Below, piece by piece: positions 26,000 through 40,800 of a stretch of 64,000 nucleotides of DNA. The notes under the pieces were generated by a model, which was given only the letters and a program-made list of their open reading frames with translations, searched no databases and was not told the origin of the DNA. Source of the stretch: Varroa destructor (lineage: Eukaryota > Arthropoda > Arachnida > Mesostigmata > Varroidae); assembly GCF_002443255.2 (NCBI RefSeq), contig NW_019211458.1, positions 27,680,485 through 27,744,484 on the forward strand, read 5' to 3'. Position 1 is the stretch's first letter; each line of letters opens with the position of its first letter. The position numbers were made by a program, and so were the translations under genes.

Positions 26000-27830
26000 A
26001 GCCACTTTCTTCGCTTCACAGCAATATAATGGTTGAGACTGACAAAGATATTGAAGGGCGAGGGGCAGTGTGATCCCATGCCAGTCGACCTACATATGGA
26101 AACCGGTTGACTTACGGCCTGCAGCTTACTACTATGCCTTTTCCTGCCTATTCGATGTTCACGGAAGGCAATGCAAGATGAACCCATCTGTCCCCCGGAC
26201 GATTAGGTCAGCCGAGCCATTGCAAGTCCCGTCTTATTGCGCTTGGCGCCCGGCAACGCTAGGATAATGACGACTTCGCTAACAGAGACAACTGATACTA
26301 GAGTCAGAGGTGGTGCTGCTGCTGTTGAAGCAAGATACCATAATCAATACGAGTTCTGTAGGGCCTAGTCTTTCAATCTGTCTGAGGTCTGTCGGTTGGC
26401 ATTTCTCAGAGCAAAGGAAATAGCTCGCCATTGTTCGCTATAGCGATAAGGGTGCCACCGGTGCGTATGTGTGTCGTGAAGGCGGCAAATGGAACTGGCT
26501 ATCAGTAAGGAGAATGCTGGTTACGCAGGAATAACTTGGATGCCACCAGTGCAAGGTGACCGACTCGCTACTGGTATTGGCCGGCGTTTTCCCGTCGTCA
26601 AACAAAGGCAGCGGCCACCGTAGTTACATCCACTGTAGCGTGCCTGTATCTCGCTGTTGAGGTGGTGAGCAAGAAGCACGATGATGAACAGACAGAAAGG
26701 TATGGATGAACTGAGTTGAATTGGAGCCAGCCGTAGGGAACTATGTACCGCGTTTGTCACACTCGTATCACGAAGCAGAGAGGACAAATTCAAGATCAAC
26801 CGTGATAGCCATCACGGCCCAAGGGCCATGCGCGTTGAATACATGGGTGCCGAATATTACTATTTATGTTATCCTAAAGCGTATGTTAATTCAAACGTTC
26901 GGTAGAGTATATGTCGATTGTGGGGCTGATTTAGATGACATAATGTCATTTCGTCTTCCCGTTGACTACAAATACCAAAAAATATCTTTAGAAAATGTAT
27001 TTTTTAAAAATCGCATTGTTGAAATCTGATTGCGTTTGCGTTATATGGATTCCTTCTTATTTCTTTTCGCCAACGAGTGAATCAATTTGCTTCGTTAGAA
27101 ATAGGTGCCAATTGCTCTCGGATATTCATGCATTCAATTTAGTTCATAGTCACCCGTATGTGTGTGGTGATGCGCTGCCATTTTCCAAAATTAGCTAATT
27201 ATACGAACAATGCCAATAACGAATCGATCCCTTGCTAACCCGATCGTCATCACCAAAAGTGTTTTATAATCTCAACAGAACCGCACGCATTAACGACATG
27301 GAGGGTAGAGATGGGGTACAGAAAGCAAAATCTCGCGCAGAAGGTTACATCCACCATATGTGTCGGAATGAAGGCTCGCGTGCGGCGTAAAGATGTGACG
27401 CTATACCAACGTGGTCTAACTGCAAGTGCCATTGGACGCGCGGCATCCGAAGGCGTCATCCGTGAGTTTGTTGGGCGCAGAACTACAGACAGCTCTGGCT
27501 AGCTTACCCGGTTATCCCTCTCTATCCTGACGTTTAATGTTCCCTTAGCGTGATTCGACTGCTTTAATCACCGGGGATTGGACGGGAGGTGACTGGTAAA
27601 GGGTGGACGAGGAGATAAAGCCTGGTCCTGATTTAAAGGTCATAACAGTGAACCGACGCCGCTACAGCGGACGGGGTTCTCACATAATGCTCTCGGTAAG
27701 GTGGGGGGAGCGAACGCTGACGTGTGACGCTTATTACCATGTTATTTTGTTTAGATTGAACGTGTGTACGACAGGATTGTATATATAGGTAGTTTGGGGG
27801 GAGGGGGGTGGGTCCTCGGAATTTAGCTTG
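26000..27830. other. GC-elevated island with competing open frames
   Basis: GC rises to roughly half. On + there is a possible first exon at 27311, starting MGYRKQNLAQK and meeting a strong donor (ATCC|GTGAGT) about 150 bp later. A further frame near 27.6 kb ends at CTCTCG|GTAAGG. On minus, 26799-26521 is open, with a hydrophobic stretch followed by a Cys-rich segment (SGCNYGGRCLC) but no in-frame ATG. Because all strands look equally open, I do not call a gene here. Confidence 0.3.
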
Positions 27831-30800
27831 GTGATAGCGTGGACAAGATACGATATTTATGTGATTGAAAAATAACTGGGACTGCGCTTAAAGCACGAGT
27901 CGTTAATGTTCAGTCAATTTTTATTGTTTATCATGCTTGGAATGACAGGACAAAATTTACTGAAGGAGATGGTCAAATTCATTAAAGGAATTAATTTAAA
28001 GGGAGAACGAGGTGTAAAAAGTTATAGGTAAGTTTGCTCAGTATTTTCAGGCAACTCCGTCTAATATCGTAGGCATTTTCTAGATTCGAACCTAAAACTT
28101 AACCGCACGATAGTTGTTTTTGTTGGATTTTAATCTTCGTATTCATCATATTCATAGACGATGAATATGTAGTCCCAAGTCAGTTCAAGCGTTGGTAAAA
28201 TCGTAGCTCTGCCTTTATTAAGGGTTAGCTTTTTATAATGCTAGCAAGATACACATGAAATATGGAGAGAATATGATTTTTCGATGGCGCTTTCCGCTAA
28301 GTATATTCTCTTTATTTAGGCTACGGCAAATACGTGGAATGGATTGTATCCAGTGTATATTGATATTAGAGCGTTATATATGGTGTTTTACAATAGCAAC
28401 TAATCAATGTAGGGCCCTGTTTAGCTCCTAGGGCCCTAATTTGATTGGCTAAATAATATCTAAACGTCACTGATTAACGTATGTCCTAAAAGCTGTCCTT
28501 GATTTGCGCAATGGGACCATCGATTATCATCGGCTATAGTTATTTCTTTTCTTGTATTCTATTTTTACGAATAACTTTTATTAAATGTTACATATGCAAT
28601 GTCTAATCAGCAATTCCTATAAAAAAAAAAATCTGCTTTCACAACTTCTACAAACGACCTCCGTCCATCCTTCTTCATCTAGGCTCGAATATTTCGTATC
28701 ATAGAATTAAATAGAAAAGACGCAATCAACGTTTACATGTTTCTATAAACATTGTCATATAGATACATATCGTACAACTTCATACGGTAGAAATAATACG
28801 CTTATCTTCGCTAGCATACAGTACGTTTAAGACTAATTTAGCATGGACCAAAGTGCACGAAGGTACATTGTGGCACGATGCCAAACTTGCCGCAGATTCA
28901 AACTTGTCAGCTCTACGTACGAAAAAGTTCCGTGTAGTTTAGCTAACTGATGCTTAATACTTAGTCACGAAGTTTCGGCGGATTTGTGTGAAGAATCACA
29001 CGATAACTCTGATCGCAGACTGTTCAAGCACGCGGAAGATGCGATCAGCGGAAAGTTTGACGGTGTAGAGCGATCTAGCCTCCTTAATACATGTCACATT
29101 GCAAGCATTTCTTAAGCTAAAGTCAACACAGTGGTCGAATACCGCTCTGATCAGGCTAAGATCAAATATTTGCTTATGTATTAGGGTTCTTAAGCAAAAC
29201 GTCTATGCAGAACTATAGGCACATATGTCAGAGACACGCCAAAAGGCGCATGAATTTATGGCGTGAAAAATATCTTTCTTTTTGATATTTTCCGAAAAGG
29301 TCGAGTAATCCGGCTAAACCGCGTGCTCAAATGGAAACAATGAAGCGCACGAGAAATGGCAAACGATTAAGAAAAACATCTTTTGTTATTACAGATCCTT
29401 TTATTGTCCTAAGGCTTTTAGCAATATGAGCTCTCCATATTGCATAGTTGCGCAAGTCAAAGATGTTCCAGGCATTTACAAAAAGGCCATTTCTGTGTTG
29501 ACAGAAACCGCCTATCGCGTCCACGCGTCTTTGAATTTTAGGCATACGTGAAGATGCATCAATCACTTTTCGCTATCTAATAGCAATTAAGGGCGTGCTG
29601 TATACTGTATTACTATATCTCTATAAAAGGCGAACATTTTCAAGGCTACGGACAACGTCATCACCTTTTGCCTCGAAGGTGTTCGGACATCTTCAGCGCT
29701 TCCTCACTCACGCGGTCGGAAGCTGCAACACAGCTCCGCAAATCGGCTGATATATTAAACAAAGAGCAGATAAGGTAGAGTTTTGTTTTTCATCGCCCGC
29801 CTGGAGTCCAATAAGGCGTCCTACTGCTGTTCGCCTCTAAAGAAAGTGGCTGAGCACCTGGCAAGGGGTTAATGGAGCGTCGTAGCTAAAATTCTTGAAT
29901 TCGAGTTATAGTACAATGCCCCTACTGAATAGTAGGGTGAATAGTAAGTGCCCCTACTGATAGGAATGAATACGGATTATTGCCAACTGTACTCGGTGAG
30001 TGCGGACACAGAAACCAGGAATATGGCACAGGCATTTGCTGCCTTTCTAGAGTTATTTTTTCAACCTAATACTCAATTACATTGCATGAATATCCTAGAG
30101 ATTCCTAATCTTTTTTTAGTCTTTAATTATTATTATCGAACTCTGACGGATCCGAACGCCTCATATGGCAAATTTTAAAGCCAACTACGGCTTTACTATG
30201 CCTAGTTCAGAGTAGCATAGTATGCTTTACTATGCAAATAGTTCCTACGCAAAGTTGTTCAACAAAAAATTGCGGTTTGCAACAACCCTGCCCATGACGC
30301 CAGGTCGAATCAGGACTTAACATGAAGGATCCTATGGCATTCGATACACAGTTGAACGATTAAACATGCGCAAATGAGGCCACGTTGGTATAGAACGATT
30401 TACGGGCAACTAACTATATAGAAAAACGATGATACTCTTAAACTACTCCAAATTATACTACTTCTCCTAATGAGATTTGTTCTGATGCTATCGACTAAGA
30501 CCGTACGGGCCTCAGTAACGCCAACTTTGCCCCTACACAAATGTTCGATAAGGTTGACCGATAGTTGAGCCTCACACCTCGCAGTCTATCTTCAATTACC
30601 TTTAAGGAGCTAGCCGAGGTTTTTAACTTCGAGGATGGCTTCTTTCATCATTATTACAAGGTCTTTTGAGAAAGGAATTATATTTTCATTTTTCGGGTAA
30701 GTATTGTATCTCCGATCTGGGCTGTGGGAAACTATCGTTTTGGAGCTGTTCTGGACTCTATTATTGTCATGGAAAACATTACCGTTGAGCACAAACCCAT

Positions 30801-33800
30801 TTATGCTCTTTTAAAGTTTTGGGCCTAAATTAGCATGGGATTTCCAGAGGAGTGTTCACCTGCATTCTTGTCTAAGGTCCCTTGTATACATTATATTTTA
30901 TCAAAAGCTCTAGCTTCTATTCGAAGTTGTTTCTATCAGACACAATAGATACGTGCATGCATGCAAGTATCTATTATATCTGTATGGAAATAGATAAGGC
31001 AACAGATGTGCTTGTCATCCAAGAGGCGATTAATTTCACTGCATCCTGGCCAAGAAACAATAAAACTATATCTTCTTCTGGGTAACGCCGTTTATCTCCT
31101 AGATGGCAGTCAGCTACCGTGTAATCCTACACAGAAAGGCTTTGATCCCTATCTAAATCTCAGAACTGACTCTGTTGAATGTTAGGTATCAACTTAACGT
31201 TCATAGTGCTTGCATTTTGCTATTTTTGGTTGTGTAACTTACTAGTATGGTTTCCATTTCATCATAGAATGTATGAATACATAAAATATCCCGGGCTGTC
31301 CTCCTAAATAAGTAGCAGCGAAATGCGATGTCCCTCGTGAGTCTATTGAGCTGCAAAGCGCTGCATTTTTCCATAAAGATAACAAGCCAAGGACACATCA
31401 CAGGTTATTGTACATTAAAGCGTTCCTGGAACCTATTTGAAACTAGAGAAGTAATCTCCGCGGACGTGTCAGTCAAGGTTGTGGAAGTAGCCGTTTTTGC
31501 CATTGTTGGTATTTTATTATAATAAAGAGCCCGCTCTATGCAATTATACTGTGACCGGTGTGCAAACTTTTTGAATAATGAAAACTACTATTGTATAATC
31601 GTATTGTGCTGAAAAATAAATGAGATCGCCGTTTCTAAGCTCATCTAATATAAAAAGAGTACACGAATATGGAGTGAGACGACTCTCCCGTGCTTCGCGG
31701 CCAGCTGGTTCTTGCATGCTGCAGAGCTTCTGTTGTACAACGCTGCTTTATCTGTCTACTACGCACCTCGAAGGCCCGACGCACGCCACCTAAGGACATC
31801 GTACCAGCTCTGATCGCTGGTCCACATCACACCCGTGGCAAGGCATATGGCGATGTTTTTAATGCGCCGTGCGGTGACGTTCTCAAGACGGAATTATAAT
31901 GGTTATTCAACGGAACCAGAATGGCTCCCTTTTGAAGTCAACGACTGTGGCTGCATTTCGAAACACCATCTCTAAGGGCACTTAGATAATATATTCGTGC
32001 TTAATTTGCATCGGTAAATTCATTATGGTAAAATGAGAATTTAACCGTTTCCATAAGCGGGTGCTCAATAGAATTCCATGCCAACTTGAACTAGCTTCAG
32101 ATCGTGACATAGCTGCAAAGGGGGATTAAGTCATATTTCTTCATTTTTAGAGCTCTTTCAGTCGTTGACATATAGATCAGCGGCTATTGTCGCGTACGAC
32201 GCTAACCGAGAACATCTCGACCCTGGTTTTCCCCTGACTCGACCCTGACTTCTGGTTTTCTAGCTCTGTTAGCCCTACTTAGGAGGGCCGCGTAAACGAG
32301 TCGGCTTTCAGGTAAATTTTATGCATACATATTCGACCATGTCACATACTGACGAAAGTATGATTTTCGTTTCAGAACTTATTTAGCATGCAGATCCAGT
32401 AGCTGTTGGTCTCACTGCTGCTGTGCCGTTCATGGGACCAGTTCGGAGCGACACGAAAATCGTAGCGCACAGCCCCTCTCGGTTACTGAATTGCATATGG
32501 CATTGGTAGCAGAAGCAAAAAAAAAAAAGAAGACATCGACGATTTATTGGGAGGCTTAGTGCTTTGAACACTTGGTAGAGGGTAACAAGAAGCAGCGACG
32601 GATAAGGGCCGGGAACAGAAAAACGAGTCCCACATGAGACGATAGAAGAAAGGCAAACATGTAGACAACCGAGATGGTCCTTTTGAACGCCATCCTGCGA
32701 AGGCAGGATCGCCGTCGACTGCTTCGCAGTATGGAGCAGCTTGACAAGCCCTCGACATGTAAGTAACAAAACTGCCGGAACTGTACAGTGATAAAGAGTG
32801 TAATAAACAGTAATGTTATTATCTAAAACAGTAATTCTATATATGGTACTGCAATTACGATAGCGCAATAGCTTATATGAGCCCCACATTATTGAGGCAG
32901 CAGAGAAGCTTCGGTTTTAGATTTCCAACGCCACTATCTGTTCTATACCTTACTATAATTTTGATTATTATTATTATTATCAACATAATTACCAGGTGGC
33001 TCTGAAGTAGTCAAGGGCATATGTGTAACTATCTATTCGGGCGTATGGCTGGCTCGTACGTTTTCCCTTTTTGACAATATATCACGCTTTTTTGGATAAA
33101 AGCTTTTTCTTTTTCTTTTTCTTTTTTCATTATCGTTTTAAAACGCTTAATCAGCATTAAGGTTTACTCGTACTCAAATACGCTAGGTGCACTGTTCGCT
33201 GTTATAAGAATTACTTGTTAAAATTATTTAGAAGGCTCTTTCATTGAAGAGAGAATCTGCCTTTGTAGTTTCAGGCTTTGCTAACGTGAGATACGGTGTA
33301 TTGAAGTGCGTTCATGTCTACTTAGTTATCCGGATTATAATATCGATTTTGAAGCCCACAGCGTGCTGTGTCATGGGCCATATTATATTGCATGAAAGGT
33401 AGCAAATGTCCATTTATCCTATGATACAAAGAAGCTGAAGGAGGGCATCCAAGTTTCGTGACATCACACGTTTTAGTTCCTTTAGGGGGAATAAATACGG
33501 TCTCTCTCTATATTCTGCTTATTAGATGTTAGGGACCTTGTCTTTAAACATTTTCAACGCGCACAATTCAAATCTCATTTGCGTGTGGGTTTTTTTTTCC
33601 ATATTTAATAACCAGGCAGCTCATGTGAGTCGCTGTTCGTGTCGCTTTCGCTGCCTATTTTGAGCGCCATGTCTGGCATATTTGCGAGACATCTCTCAGC
33701 CGGCTGTCAGGCCAACAGCAAAAAAAATCTCTGCCTGTGCTCCCACTATCGTACAGATACTTCAAACGCGTCCGTCGGATTTACGGATAGACATACTGAT

Positions 33801-35300
33801 GTTATAAACCGTCGCCAAGAAACTGACACAAAGCTAAGATATTAGCTAGTAAAGCGTCGATCAACAAAGTGCCGAACTCTGAAGTGAATGCAAAAAAGGT
33901 ATTTTCTTTTGCGTTTTAAGGAATTCAAAATCACGGGCTGAATTGTCCATCAGACATTTGCATTACCCCCCATCCGACATCAAATTTCGTGGATGCACGG
34001 TGATAGGACTTCGTTACTATCAACGATGTCTTATAGAAACGGCTATTCAGCTGCGAAGGGTTCGTCAGTTTGGTGATACGGCTTATATGAGGGCTATATG
34101 ACGTATAGTGGGGTCTGACAAGCCTTGCATTGAAGAAACGAATGCATACTAGGAGAGTAACGTTGGAGGGGCACGCTGAGTCCAATGTAGTAACCTAGCA
34201 ACTTAACGGATGCCCAGGGCCAAACCGAACCTGGTAGATTCCAAATCCCAGCTGAGCAACCCTCTGCCAAATTAACGTTAAATGTTAAGAGACTATGAGT
34301 AGCACTATTTCGTCTATAGAGAATAAAGCCAACGATGAATAGGGAACGGCTGAAACGTTTCAATTCTTCTAGCTTGTGGCAAAGCGCTCGTGTTTTCAGC
34401 GTGGTACTGCCAATAATCTCCAGTAACAGTAGTGAGCATCCAGCCGACAGGGGACACGAATTCGCAAGCTAATGGGATATACACACGTCAATATTTACGG
34501 CACAGGTACTACCATCACGTGCCGCAGGTCGCATGCTGTGAGCGTCAGTCACAGGGCGTCTATCGAACTTAATCCACAGCTCATACGTAACAGGCAGTGT
34601 AAAATGGGCCAGATAATACTCATCGCGGATGGCTAGTGGAAAGTGGAAAAGTTTGTGTATTGTCCCATCGCCATTTTGTAAGTGACGGTCTAAGAGGCCG
34701 GAAACGACGACGGGTTAAAGTTCATCCAATTTAATCGGATATTAAGATGAAGAAGTTACAACAGGATGGGTATATACATGTACATGCATGTACACACATG
34801 TTGTTCCGTTTTTCTCCCGCGACGTACAGAAATAAAGTCCAATCCAGTGTACTATTAAGATTATAGGCCATATTGTAACAGTAGATGGCATGGAATGGAC
34901 TAAAATATACGAAAGGAATAACACCTCACAAATAGACGATTTGATTTAAAAAAAAAACGCGCATTACCACAAAGTTCTATGTTGATAAAAAAAAGAGTTG
35001 ATAAAAAAAATATTCATCTTATAATCGTTTACTATAATGAATCGCTTAACTTTCATATTTGCTTATATTCACTCTTGATTTTATACTACTATTAATATAA
35101 GGGCTATCACATGCTAAAAATACAAAAATTACTTGATAACTTACCCCAACAATTTGAGCCCCTTGTCGCTGCCTACACAATGTGCATAAAACGGCTATAT
35201 ACAATAGTGTAGAAGAACTTTGCCGCGATAATGAATATATTTCGCAAGATTAATCTTCGTATACAGTTGAGTTTGCTCGGAACGGTTTGTCCTATTCTGT
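27831..35300. other. AT-rich spacer or intron DNA
   Basis: No gene is recognised. It contains poly-A and (ATT)n tracts (about 32.52 and 32.97 kb), a pyrimidine TTTTTC array at 33103-33127 and a 14-bp perfect palindrome GTACATGCATGTAC at 34780-34793. No transposon ends or RNA genes were seen. Confidence 0.5.
33103..33127. repeat. (TTTTTC)n microsatellite
   Basis: About four CTTTTT units in a pyrimidine-only run. Confidence 0.8.
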
Positions 35301-36110
35301 CTACTAAATAGAAGACCACCAAAATTGCTGCGTATGCTCTTTTGTCTGCCAGGAGGTACTCTGGCGTTCTCCTTTTTGTCGTCGTTTCGTTTTCTTCTGC
35401 CTCATCGCCGCTCATGCACCGATGTTTTGTTTCCCTTCCATGCGCAGAGTGTCCGTAGCCCACAAGATACGGCACGTTGTATGTTTACGGAGGCACCGAG
35501 CCAAGAAGTACCTGCTCGCACGTGGTTCATCGCCTAATTCGAGGGGCTAGGAATGGGCAAGTGAGAGTTATGTAGACAGTTTTCACCTTATACGGTAGGT
35601 AAAAAGTAGTGTAGGCACAGCCCACTGCGCCTGTACGTCCATATCGTCCTTCTTTCTCTCTCTGTAATCGTCTGTGGGTTTAGCAGTGGCGGATACTAGC
35701 AGGAAGACCCTGGTCCGCCAACCAAAAGCGAGCAGCCGTCGCTGCTTGATAGCTCGGCAGGATATGTTGATCGATGACCCGCACCGCATTTCTAATGGCC
35801 GACGTTGGGGTAGTCCTTTGCACACAGGATTTAGGGGGCGGGGAGGGGGAGGGGGAGGAAAAGCTAGGGTGGATGACAGAGCGAGTAGCTGCGTGAGCGA
35901 CAAACTACGGGTCGCCCAACATCGACGTAAAGAGCGAGGAAGGAAAAAAGAGAGGGAAGGGGGTAAAAAAGGAAAAAAAGGCCGGAAAGTTGTTTCCCGG
36001 TCGTCCTGTTACACATCGTTTACAGCCTGTGTGCAAGAGTGCCTCTTGTATCTTCGTGCCGGTACGTTGCCCAGGCAGGCAAAAACCATAGCAGCAATTT
36101 AGCCCTTTGG
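35300..36110. promoter_or_regulatory. GC-rich island with G-quadruplex motif
   Basis: A compact GC-rich block amid AT-rich DNA, with a purine-only tail to about 35986. On the minus strand an ATG near 35420 opens an 80-codon frame starting MSGDEAEENETTTKRR and followed by hydrophobic segments, but there is no clear donor. The long + frame through the G/A tract is low-complexity Gly, Lys and Arg and unlikely to be coding. A promoter or 5' untranslated region is possible; direction is unknown. Confidence 0.25.
35834..35855 (+). other. Perfect G-quadruplex-forming motif
   Basis: Four G-runs of 5, 4, 5 and 5 are separated by single-base loops (C, A, A) on the + strand. This fits the strictest G-quadruplex pattern. 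It lies within the 35.3-36.1 kb GC island. Confidence 0.8.
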
Positions 36111-37783
36111 GGCACCGATACGATTCGGAAGATTCTTAACAGAGCGTCGTCCACATGCCCCTGTTAACGTAAGCGCTGAGCTTTTAGTGATCGAAGAGTG
36201 GGGCGTGCTACGCAGTATGCTCACACGGAGCTCTTATAGATCTGTTTTTGTTTTCAATTAGGTTATATCGCGACGATGCTGCTGATGTTTTAAAATATGA
36301 GGAGACTTATGTTAAGTGAAATTTATATTTATCATCAATAGTGTAAACACACCAGTGCTATTTAATAATTATCTTACGCAATACTGAGATATTCAAGAGC
36401 TGGTGACCATGGATTTGTTAGAATCTTGTCCAAGATTTCGGGCCATTGAGCAATTAACAGAATCTGCACTAAATCCATCTATACTAGATGTGATATCTAT
36501 CCCTTAAAGAAAGAACACGCCTTCAAGCCCTCTTTCGCATTATGAACAGCTTTGACATTAAAAAAAAACAATGTTACGGCAATCTGAGTTATGGATCTGC
36601 TTAGTATCCCATCACAGAATGGCTTTTGTCGTCTCTGCAATTACACCATCTGGTCAGTTTTTTCCAACAAAGATATTTTATATTAAGTATGACTTTGATC
36701 AAGGAGGCCTGTTGTACCATTTCCGTTATGTAATTTGGTACAATCGAGAAAGCAGTCATTTTGCAGTATAGGTCTAACGCTGATGCTGGCTGTTTCATAG
36801 ATGTACCATAGTTATTATATTTGTGTTATTATTATTATTACTGTTGTTATTTCGAAATTGTCCAGTGCTCGGCGGATAGTAATTAAATGTTGTGTTTCGT
36901 GCGCACTATTGCTCTCTCTATACCTGGCTGAGTTATTAGATAGCGCCCGATCTTACACCCTTTGGGCGTCCATACTATCTGGACGACGTAGGCGTGACGG
37001 GGCCAGGCACTTGTTCCCGTCATGTAACTGCAACGATGGTTTGAGAAAAGTCTCTTTGTCGCACTTAAGAAACACATATAAGCCTTTAATTATATGCGCA
37101 CGGAGTAGATCAAAACAAATGTAATTAAACGCTTTTAGTTTTTGACACGACCGTCTGCTCGTTTGGTCCGTTACAAATCCCGCGAATCTTATTGAATGGG
37201 CAACATCTGTAAGCAGGCCTAGGGAAGTAGAGCGGGGAGATGAAAATACCTGCTTTCGAACAGAAAAACAAGTTTCAGGGGGATAAGTAAATCCATAGTG
37301 CCTAACATACCTTTCCATTCTGCCCTGACACAATATAGGCACCTAGTGATTTGTGGGAAGAAGTAGACAATGTTGAAAGGAAAATGTTTACCTTCTAAGA
37401 AGGAACCGTGGTCTCAATTGAAAAAATCATACTACATTGTCGTTAAGTGTCGAAGATGATTAATTAAGAGATCCTAATTCAGTTCCGCCGGGCAGTACAA
37501 ATATACGAGTATTAACTGGTTACATACTTGTATATCTGAGATTGGTACTTTGTTGGAAAAATGTAAGAAACCTTAATAGCATACATGCAATTTTGCAAAG
37601 TCAATCTGACTGCTTTAGAGCTCGTGTGTCTATAGTGGTTACTTACGATTCTAATATAATTGCCTGTGATTACTTAATTAATTACGTCAGAGTCACGATC
37701 TTCATTATCTGGATTTTTATTATTTATCGACTACATGGTTTCCTCCATAGCAATTGCTTAATCGTGTTACGGCGACGCGTTTA

Positions 37784-37807
37784 CCCCCCCCCCCCCCCAA
37801 AAAAAAA
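37784..37807. repeat. Poly-C tract abutting poly-A tract
   Basis: Fifteen C followed directly by nine A. The exact lengths are uncertain because homopolymers sequence poorly. Confidence 0.8.
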
Positions 37808-40800
37808 CCAAAATTCAAATACATAGTAGTATGAGTATATATCCACTCGTTTGGCTAAATTATTGCTCTTACTGGCCTATATAGCCTCCGAAGGGGTCAA
37901 GTTATTTAATTAAAAATGGCAAATGTATAAACCAGAATTGTCTAGCTTGAACTAGTTCTCTAACCTTCGACATTGCGATAAAAAAAAAAGCACAACAAAA
38001 TGTGCTGGATAAATTACGCATATGAGTGAAATAATGGTAGTTGCGTTTAAATTCGGTAGGAAAGGATCCATTAACTTGACTTGCGCAAAACTTTTGTTTC
38101 GCCTATGTCTCAAAAATGCCTAAGTGTTTTTTGCAGGACACGCAGTATCTTTTCGAATTAGCTTCCCTTTATCAGGCAACAGCACTGGCCTTGCCAGCCC
38201 CATCATCCCCTATATGTCATATATGGTACTGGCTTTTTTTATACACTGATTACATTACACGGGTATTTAAGCGAAAAGGTGAGATCAATGAGTGCAGCGC
38301 TTCCTGTAAGGCGAGCTAATTGGTAAGGTAATTTACATATAACGGGATTTGATTGACCCAGACGTGAATGTAACCCCGCACTAAAACACTTTAATTCAAA
38401 TTGGGCAACATAATGTTGCAATATGGTGAATCTATAGTCTGCGTTTGGTCCAACCGGCCAATGTCATTTACTGATTTTGCTACATTCAGATTCATTCACC
38501 CTCAGGGCTCGCAATCGCTTTTGTTTAATCAAATGATGTAACATTTTGTAAACTACGATAACGTATTTGTATGTTCATGTCCGTTCTGTTAGATGTTTCT
38601 TTACCTTATGAAATAGCTTGCGCTCATCCATCCTGACCACTGTTTTCCTACACTTTTGCGCGCCCGTTCCTTTACGGGTTGTCCGTTTTTACGGCATGCC
38701 TGTTCCTCTGTGTTTTCATGTGGCTGTCTAAGTAACCCATGGCTTTGAATCTGTTCTCTGATGTACGATTGCGTGTAGTGTTCGGATAACATGGCATTTT
38801 TATTCTAATCAACCGCGGCGTTGTTCTGGCACTACGTTCGACTTGATCACTGGCTCTCTATTGCTTCTTCAACTTTTTACTTTGGCGTAGCACTAAAGCG
38901 TCAGCTGCATCCCTATCAGAACGGCTCTGTTCATCGGGACGGCACGCCGCTCAACTGCTGTTAGGGTTTTCCATTTCAGCGGCGTTGTGACGTCTGATCC
39001 AACGTTCGGCGAGCGCAGCTTCCAATCCGGCGCATGCGCTGTCTAGAATGGGGCTACCCGCCAAAGCAGCGAGTTGACGTATGCTCTTTTCTTTTGTGTG
39101 TCTGAACTTCCGCTGCTGAAGCCGCGCCCGATCTTACGGCAGATCTGATCGCCAATGCAACCAGCAGTAGCCGGTTCCTGCGTCTCCTCTCTTTCCCTGT
39201 TCTATTGGTTAGATCCGTTCTATACACACACGTCTACCTGATAATGCCGCTGTTGCTCCTGACGATTATAGCGATGCGACTGGGGGACACGGCAAAGTCT
39301 ACTGCGGCGGTTCAATGTCAATTACCGTCCCTGGTTGTTCCTAGCCACTGCCGGACCCGCCGCTGTAAAGTAGTCACGGCGCTTGCCACCAGATGGCGTC
39401 TTGCTTTAATCACTTCAGCCCTCCAAGGCGCTCGCTTACCGCTTCAGAATATGTGAGCAAACCAGCCGCTTTGGCCGTTTCGCTATTTGGTTCTATGTTC
39501 GACTGTATGCTCGTTTGTCACTACAACCTGTTCGCTAGATGCGCCATTTAACCTACCGTAACGGCGATGGCGAGGTTGGTGAAAACTGTCTAAGGCTCAA
39601 GTGGGCTCTGCAATCGCTAACTTGCACACACGGCAACGTTTGCTGAGTCAGGCTCAATGCAAGTGCATGCTGAGGGTGGCAGGCGTACTACGTAGTTGTT
39701 GCCCTGCGCTGCGGTACATTGTAAACGAAGCTAACTGCTTCGCGCTTGCCTGTACAGCTGCGTTACTGGAATGTTCTGTGCACCGCCTGAATTGGAGATG
39801 TGTGATCTGACCCGTCAATCAATCAGTCCGATTCATCACAATCAGTCTGAACCGATCCACCTCTACCGACGAGCTCGAAGGTGACTGAACGACCGTGTCA
39901 TGTTGTTGAAATAGATTTCGCCGTATGAATACACAAATTAACACTAGGCGTTTGTTCTACGGTGAATATAAATTGCTTCAGATAGTGAACGACCGCTGTG
40001 GTACAGCTGGGTCGCATAGGTACATATGGTATCTGCCAGTCTGTAACACATTTGCTGTGAATTATGATATCTATTGGTGCTGCTAATATAACAAGTGAAT
40101 GTGCATCAGACTGATGAGTGTCGGACGAATTGATTACTGATTATAGTAGTGGACCGTGCTCGGGAGTCGGATATTAATTCGCGAACAAAATGATTGTCAA
40201 ATTGTTACCGGCATAAACTGGGTCAGGACAGACTTTATAAGGTGAGTGCTCTTATTATCAGGTGTATTCATTCCACTCACTCGATTCACAGCTCGTTGGG
40301 ACAAACCCCGAACCAGCCAAAGCTTTAGCTCTAAGCTGGTTATTGAACCACGTATAGCGGTTCGGCGATAGACAGGACAATACTTGAATAGTCTGATAAC
40401 CTAAAGCAGGGGGTCGGAGCGTGGATTATCAATTTCTGAATCGGATCGACTAAGGCAACGCCTTGGGACATCGATATCAGTGTTCGACCCATAGTAGATA
40501 GAAACGAAAATACTGCGACTGGCCATTTGTGTTGTCGGTGTCGAGAAGCTGACACCTATTTTCATTTCAGTCACTGCTTTATTTTATTTAACCTCACATT
40601 ACAGATACACATTGGCTATTACTGCGAGTCTTTATTGTGTCACACACATATTGAAGACACGCGCTGTGTTGTAGTCGGATCATCATTGAAAAAGGTAACA
40701 CGAAAATCTGATTACTGGCTTGCAGCATTAATAAAAAAACATAGTTTCACAGGTCCTGAAACCTGTTGACCCACTCCGATGTTCCTCAACTGAGCAATAA

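Noticed and set aside
28080..28110. tRNA T-loop-like GGTTCGAATC on the minus strand
   Set aside because: No five-base-pair T stem, acceptor stem or anticodon arm could be built around it.
35674..36102. 142-codon + frame across the G/A-rich tract
   Set aside because: Gly-, Lys- and Arg-rich low complexity from the G-run and purine tract. No splice signals were seen; openness follows from base composition.
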